Shown: one piece after another, positions 58,792 to 64,000 of the stretch | Numbering within the stretch: position 1 is the first letter of the stretch | Layout of the letters: each line of letters opens with the position of its first letter | Assembly (NCBI GenBank): GCA_030685235.1 | Contig: MU839117.1 | Span: 186,001 to 250,000 of the forward strand | Direction of reading: 5' to 3' | From: Copromyces sp. CBS 386.78 | Lineage: Eukaryota > Ascomycota > Sordariomycetes > Sordariales > Sordariaceae | DNA length: 64,000 bases | Made by a program: the position numbers and the translations under genes | The notes under the pieces: generated by a model | Database searches by the model: none | What the model saw: the letters and a program-made list of their open reading frames with translations, nothing else | What the model was told of the DNA's origin: nothing

Positions 58792-59476
58792 ATGCGTACC
58801 CAGCTCGCTCTCTCCGCCCTGTTTGTTGGGCTTGCCAGTGCTGCCGACTCGGTAGCCAAGTCCATCTACGCTGTGGATGCTATCAAGGCCATCATGCCTA
58901 ATGCCAAAACCACTTGCAGCCCAACCGATCAGTGCAGAACACCGGAGCAGGCTGCTCCCTTTCTGATCAAGTCCCTCGAGCGGCGCACCACGGGCGAGAT
59001 TGCTATGGTGCTGTCGCTCATTGGCCTTGAGAGTGTCGACTTGCAGTACAAGGTCAACACCCGGAATGACGACCAAGGCACTGCGAATATGATGATGGCC
59101 CCAGTCAGTAACACCTACCCCAATTTTGATTTTAGTCTTGTGATCAATGTTTGTGTATATGTATCTGGGGCTGACCGTTTATCACATGACTATCTAGTAT
59201 GTCAAAGAGTATGCGGAATTTCTCCAGTTACCCATTGACGGCAAGTCAGGGGCGGATATTTTGCAGCTCGTCATAGCGAATGATTTTTACAATTTCAACT
59301 CTGCCGTTTGGTTCATGGAAAAACATTGCTCGGACGACATCAAGGCCAAGATGAAGAAGGGCACCGACGAGGGGTACGAGCTCTATCTTACAAAGTGCAT
59401 TCAGACCACGGTTTCTGAAGAGCGGCAAGCGTACTGGAAGAGGGCCAAGGAGTTCTTCAACCTCACGGGTAAATAG
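58792..59476 (+). CDS. Small conserved-type secreted protein, 196 aa
   Basis: Two exons, 58792-59103 and 59198-59476, phase 0 (GTCAGT...CTAG). A signal peptide (RTQLALSALFVGLASAADS) is followed by a mainly helical protein with CSPTDQCRTPEQAAPFLIKS, TTGEIAMVLSLIGLESVDLQ, GTANMMMAPYVKEYAEFLQL and a C-terminal helix bearing Cys residues. Four Cys remain in the mature part, possibly two disulfides. I recall similar uncharacterised secreted proteins in other filamentous ascomycetes, with a shared EQAAPF...ESVD(F/L)QYK pattern. No enzymatic motif is recognised. Its neighbour is a secreted amylase on the opposite strand, which converges with it. Confidence 0.85.
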
Positions 59477-59862
59477 ATCTAAGAGACGGCGATGTGTGGG
59501 CTGACGGATGAGGATGGATGATAGTCTTGGTCAAGCGGTGTCTTTTTCTCTTCCTGGCCTGTCCTAATTCAACGACATTTTGTACTGCAAATTTGAAGGA
59601 AACAACATTTAGGTTAAGGAGTCAGTCAAAATACCCAAAATCAGAGCATTGTGATAGGTGTACAAATACCATGGCAGCGCTATGGCAACTGTTATCAAAC
59701 TGCTCGCCCTTCAATTATGACCAGTGCAAAATATATACGTAGTTGAAACTTCCTCACAGCTGCCCGTTTTTCCATTTCCTCCAAAACTGTTTAATACATA
59801 CCGCCAATAACATTCGCCTATCTCTGCAATCCCCCACCGCTGGCACTACCATCATTATCACG
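59477..59862. other. Convergent 3' intergenic stretch
   Basis: 386 bp between stop codons of the secreted protein (plus) and the amylase (minus). A/T-rich, with no gene. Confidence 0.4.
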
Positions 59863-62800
59863 TTACCTCCTCCAAGTTGAAGATACCGTGGCGGCTGCGC
59901 AAGGCACCGTATAGGTACGGTTGGGATCACTCTCCCAAGAAACCGTTCCTGAACTGCTCACCTTGATGAACTTGTACAGGACGACACTGCCAGGGGCAAG
60001 ATTGACAGATGCGTACCACAGCGGGTTGCTGCTGGTGTACTTCGATGCGCTTAGCGGCACGGCGTTGGCGGTGTTCCAGCTGCCGAGAGCTGCTGTGTTG
60101 CCCGTTCTATACGTTGTTTTATTTCCTGGGTTAGCTGTCATGGTCCGGTCTAGCACGGGTGAAATAGGTTTGTACATCGCGGGCGGCGAGGGACATTGTT
60201 GCGACTTACAGCTTGACTGTCTCGCCGTAGGACGTGCTAACCAGCGCGTTGAAGGTAATGGGCACCGCGGTGGCAGTACAGGATGATGAGGCTTTATTCT
60301 CGTTAGCCCTGTTGCGCACCATGCTCGGTTGCAGAAATCCATTGGTGCTTACCCGACGACCAAGTTGATGTAGCAGCTCCCGAAGCTGTGCTTGCGGTCG
60401 AAGTGGGAGTTGACGGTGAAGAACAAATTTCACTGCCGCTGAGAACCGCTGTAGGATATAGGATCCTCGGGAGCCCGCCAGAAAGTGTGACGGTTATGCT
60501 GCCTCCTGAGTCGGTGGTGAAGCTATCGCAACTGACGATGTCGGTGATTTGTTGGTTTGCACTGAAACCCGACGCTGACGAAGACAGAGTGACCGTGGTG
60601 GAGGACGAGGCTCCGACATTGGTGAAGACGCCCACAACTTGCTTGCCGGAGGATCCCTTGCGCATGGCAATCGTGTGGCTATCGGAGTAGATGGGATATG
60701 CGCGATATGAGAGGTAGCTGTTGTCTTTGCTGATAGCATGGGTGCGAAGTTGATTCAGTCGCTTAATCCACGTATACAAGTCTGAGTCGGTCGAATAGCC
60801 AGAAAGCCAGAGGGCTTCTCGGTTGTATGGAGTATCACTCCCCGCATAGTGCTGTTCCTGTCCCTGGTAGATGATCGGGATGCCTACAGGATATGAAGAG
60901 ATTGGGTCTGGTCAGCCGAAATCCGAGAAAATACCACTTATGCAATTGGGAGTGGCGTGTAACATACCGTCTTTGAGCATTGTAAAAGCAATTGCCTAAT
61001 ACAGATGTTAGTTACTGTACCATTGGGTGTAGGTACCGAAGTGTTCATGGAGATGAAGCAGCAAGAGCCGCCAGGTGCAAACATCCCTGAAGGAAGGAGC
61101 AACTCACGTTCTTTGCCAAAGCCTGCGGTAGAGGGAGTTCTTAGGTCAGCGAGGAACCACATTGAGTAGCAGGTATCAGAGTCGGACGCTTAAGGGACTC
61201 ACCATATCACTAGTCTTGTGCGCAAAGCGTGCCTGATCGTGGTTTTCGAGGAACGACCCGTAGAGACTGAGGTCCATCGCTGCATCATATCGTCAGTGTC
61301 ATTGGTTGGAAACAGCCAGGACATCAGACATACCAGTAGCTTTGAGTGTGTTGATGCCGTTAGCCAGCGCACTGATGCTGCCGCTTGTCGACTGGAACGC
61401 ATTTACTGTCCAGTAATAGCTGTAGGGAAAAATCAACCTGGTAAGCAAGAACTCTAAGAAAGATCTCAAGATTTCAGTTTCTCCCTACCTTGCATAATCC
61501 AAGAGGCCGCTGATGTAGCTCTGATATGGGGCTAGGTACGTTGGGTCTCCTTGGAACACCTCTCCAATTGCGTACACACCGGCAGCGGACTCGAATCCCG
61601 GCCAAAAGGACTTCTCAACGTGCTTGACACTGTCAATACGAAGTCCATCACTGTGGCATTTTGGGTTAGCTTACATCAGGAAGGCAGTACCGCGTCCGTC
61701 ACGAATGGGACAGCATAGAGAAGGAGTGTACATACATGCTGTACGTTGACACGATCTTGGACACCCAATCGTTCCATATCTTGCGGACGTCGCCGCTATT
61801 GCGTTCCTCATGTTAGCTAGTTTTCATCTAGGGAGCGTGGGACAGTTTTGGCTTCCTTTTCGGTCTTGAGATCTGGCAAACTATGTGTACGTGTGAGACG
61901 TTAGCAAGACCAACAGATACCGCTCGTGGAGTCAGAAATTGGATATTTGACTTCACAGCACGGTGCGTTACTGCCTCACAATAACAGACGTACCTGACGA
62001 TATCACTTCCTTGCCAGCATCTGAATTCCATTTCTTAGTGTCTGCCTAGTACCAAGTTCTGTTGACGAAGCACATGCCGGGGGGATAGGACTGATTCACT
62101 TACGTCTCGACGGAAGTTTGGTTATCGTAGTTGATGGTGCATGGAGAGTGATAGTAAGATTGCTAAGTAGTCTTTCTCGGCATCTTCCGCCACCCATTTG
62201 CTTTCCACTTGGTATCACTTACGGAAGAGAAAGGATTGAGGCCTTGATAGTTGACGCACGAGCGGCAGCCCAAATACGCCATGTGGTTGGTGACCACATC
62301 TACTATGAGATACTGACCACCATGTCAGCTTCTTGCTCAGTTACATCTCAACCGCTCAACTGTGTTTCCGGGTCAGGCGTGGGAGGGTAGAAGTCTTACC
62401 ATGCCGCGGTCATGAAGCGCTTTGGAGAGCGTCTTGAGGTCGTCTGTTGTGCCAAATGACGGATTCAAGGACCAAATATCGGAAGCCCAGTAGCCGTGGT
62501 AAGAAGACCTGAGTTTGAAGTTGTCCAGTCAGTATTTGTAAAGTGCCGTTTGGCGGTCGCGGCACTTCATGAGGGCCAAACATACCCATCTTTGGTAACT
62601 CCATCAATCTGCTTGACGATTGGTGAAATCCAGAGAGCAGTGAATCCCATTCCCTGAATGTAGTCCAACTTCGAAATCAGTCCTCGCCATGACCCGCCGC
62701 AGTAGACCTGCTGGGATGGGTCACATGGCGCACTGGTTGACAGATCGCTCCGAGCAAAACGATCCGTCACGACCTGGTATATAGACTGCTTTCGCCTACC

Positions 62801-62990
62801 AGATATATTTGTTAGTCCATTCGCTCGCATGTAGTCAACGCCATTCTCCATTCTCCTAAAGGCTTATTACGGGCAAGGGATGGGGAGAAAAAAGACAATC
62901 TCACCATTCTGAAGTCGCAAGAGCTCCGACTTGCACCGCCGCTGAGAGCAATAGTCCGAGGACAACACTCAGTTGACTTTGGAGCCTCAT
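59863..62990 (-). CDS. Secreted alpha-amylase (GH13) with C-terminal CBM20, 629 aa; one intron has a GG donor
   Basis: Sixteen exons on the minus strand: 62990-62905, 62795-62586, 62508-62400, 62312-62223, 62162-62104, 62020-61994, 61880-61857, 61795-61736, 61650-61489, 61419-61334, 61279-61203, 61122-61108, 60995-60968, 60883-60353, 60291-60210, 60106-59863. A signal peptide ([19 protein letters not shown]) precedes a GH13 barrel with VDVVTNHM, the nucleophile in [10 protein letters not shown] (Asp228), the acid/base in IGEV (Glu252) and ENHDQ (Asp319). A Ser/Thr linker leads to a CBM20 (about 526-628, with [21 protein letters not shown] and WESDPNRTY). It hydrolyses alpha-1,4 bonds of starch outside the cell. 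Fourteen introns have GT donors. Intron 7 (61856-61796) starts GGAAGC but has a good branch site (GCTAAC) and acceptor. If unspliced, translation stops after 214 residues, before the nucleophile. Confidence 0.93.
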
Positions 62991-63109
62991 TTTGGTGAAC
63001 GGTGATAGTTGAAGCGTCAATACCTAATCAAGAACCGGAGGTCGGTATTGTCTTGTCGTCAGTGAGCAGAGCTTACCACCGTTCTCTCGGAGCGGCGCCC
63101 CAGACCTTC

Positions 63110-63115
63110 TTTATA
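63110..63115 (-). promoter_or_regulatory. TATA-like box of the amylase gene
   Basis: On the minus strand the sequence reads GGCATATAAAGAAGG, with TATAAA 120 bp upstream of the amylase ATG. This is a plausible distance given a short 5' UTR. Strongly inducible fungal hydrolase genes often have a TATA box. Confidence 0.55.
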
Positions 63116-63424
63116 TGCCATCTTGAGCTTGAAGTTGATACTTGACCAGCCAGTACTGGCCAGCCAAATGACGAGCCTGATATGTGTAAGCCTCAAGTGA
63201 TGAGGGAGCATGAGTTCCAGGACGCCTCATGCTCCATGTCCAGGTCCAATTCGGGCCGTGAAACTGCGTGAGTGAGGGTGTATGTAAAGGTTCTCTCGAG
63301 GTCTTTACCTCGGAAGCTTGGAACTGTCCACGGAATGTGAAGCTCCTTTCGTGAGGTCCTCCACTTGTCTGGCTACACTAGACGGAGGTGGTGTTCGGTG
63401 CTGATGGAGAGGCCACTGCATCTA

Positions 63425-63697
63425 CAATCTAATTTTGGTTTGTTTGTTAGCTCGGTAGGTACTCCTAACACACAACACAGGACGAGATACATCACGGACT
63501 GTCCCAAATCTCACAAGGACAAAACGAAATGGTTAGATACGAATTGGAAAAGCATTAGCAAATTCAATATGGCATATACAAGGTAAGATCACGCTTTAGT
63601 TAGGTATGGAACGACACGATTCAATCAGATATCAAAACACCTAGGAAGATTGACCAGAGGTCTCGAGCTAACAAACAAACAAACCAGTATTGGACTG
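63425..63697. mobile_element. MITE-like element, copy 2
   Basis: The left end reads CAATCTAATTTTGGTTTGTT followed by TGTTAGCTCGG. The reverse complement of the right end reads CAGTCCAATACTGGTTTGTT, with one extra TTTG unit before TTAGCTCGAG. TA flanks both ends (63423-63424, 63698-63699). It is 273 bp long with no coding capacity, and lies upstream of the amylase promoter. It shares termini but not the interior with the element at 57286-57611. Confidence 0.6.
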
Positions 63698-64000
63698 TAC
63701 GCATCTCTGGCTCAGCGTGGCTACCCCAGACGCCACACCCCGGATTCTTTAAGACCTAGACTATAGTAAGGGGATCGAAAACGTGGGGAGGGCATTACAA
63801 CGAGGTAGAAGGCCCGAATACCACAGTGTTGGTGAACATCCGGCCGACCACGGGCCGGCTGTAACGATGTTTGGCGATTTGCGGGGAAGAATCCAATGCC
63901 GACTGTGTATCAGATCTTGTACGCGTAGCCATTCATCGCGGTCTTACCTGATATATACCGAGCAAAAGCTCCGGTTGATACGCTACCTATTCGCCCTGCT

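Larger units (their letters stand above)
62991..64000. other. Amylase promoter and right-edge intergenic sequence
   Basis: 1 kb upstream of the amylase start with no supported gene. It contains a TATA-like box (63110-63115) and a MITE-like element (63425-63697). The stretch from 63700 to the edge shows no coding signal. Confidence 0.5.

Overview
The window reads as a filamentous ascomycete (Pezizomycotina) nuclear chromosome, most likely Sordariomycetes. Genes are dense and on both strands, with many short introns (about 50-130 nt) carrying GT...CTAAC/CTGAC...AG signals. Proteins have fungal architectures, and bacterial-style operons and ribosome binding sites are absent. All gene models below were assembled by hand by joining exons so that phase and family motifs agree; none was checked by a database search.

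Layout. 1-6 kb: the 5' part of an unrecognised minus-strand gene, a long gene-poor stretch and two weak hypothetical ORFs. 6.9-16.2 kb: a short-chain dehydrogenase, a 1744-aa ABCC-type transporter and a WD40-cyclophilin. 16.7-22.6 kb: an AIG1/FAR-17a membrane protein, DAHP synthase (ARO3 type) and cytochrome c1. 23.4-33 kb: an MBD4-like DNA glycosylase, a secreted CVNH lectin-like protein, nucleoporin Nup84/Nup107, the twin-Cx9C protein Cmc4 and SUMO. 34-42.3 kb: a three-LIM-domain protein, a 3.2-kb intergenic region holding a MITE-like element, and an MFS monocarboxylate-type transporter. 42.5-50.7 kb: a fused succinyl-CoA synthetase alpha/beta-like protein, Cox19 and dynamin Vps1. 52.3-63 kb: a very large F-box/zinc-finger-like protein, a small conserved secreted protein and a secreted alpha-amylase with a CBM20 starch-binding domain.

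Themes. There is a mitochondrial group (cytochrome c1, Cmc4, Cox19, fused SCS-like protein) scattered among housekeeping genes, and a secreted group (CVNH protein, 196-aa secreted protein, amylase). Regulatory signals include two TGACTCA (Gcn4/CPC1-type) sites at the ARO3-type gene and an inverted CCAAT pair upstream of cytochrome c1.

Most notable: (i) the fused SCS alpha-beta-like enzyme, whose beta half seems to have lost the ATP-grasp metal-binding motifs; (ii) two copies of a short TA-flanked inverted-repeat element (57.3 and 63.4 kb), plus an unrelated element with perfect 32-bp terminal inverted repeats at 37.9 kb; (iii) an amylase intron whose donor is GG instead of GT. No CRISPR array, rRNA gene or tRNA gene was found, and no clear gene cluster of a new type.
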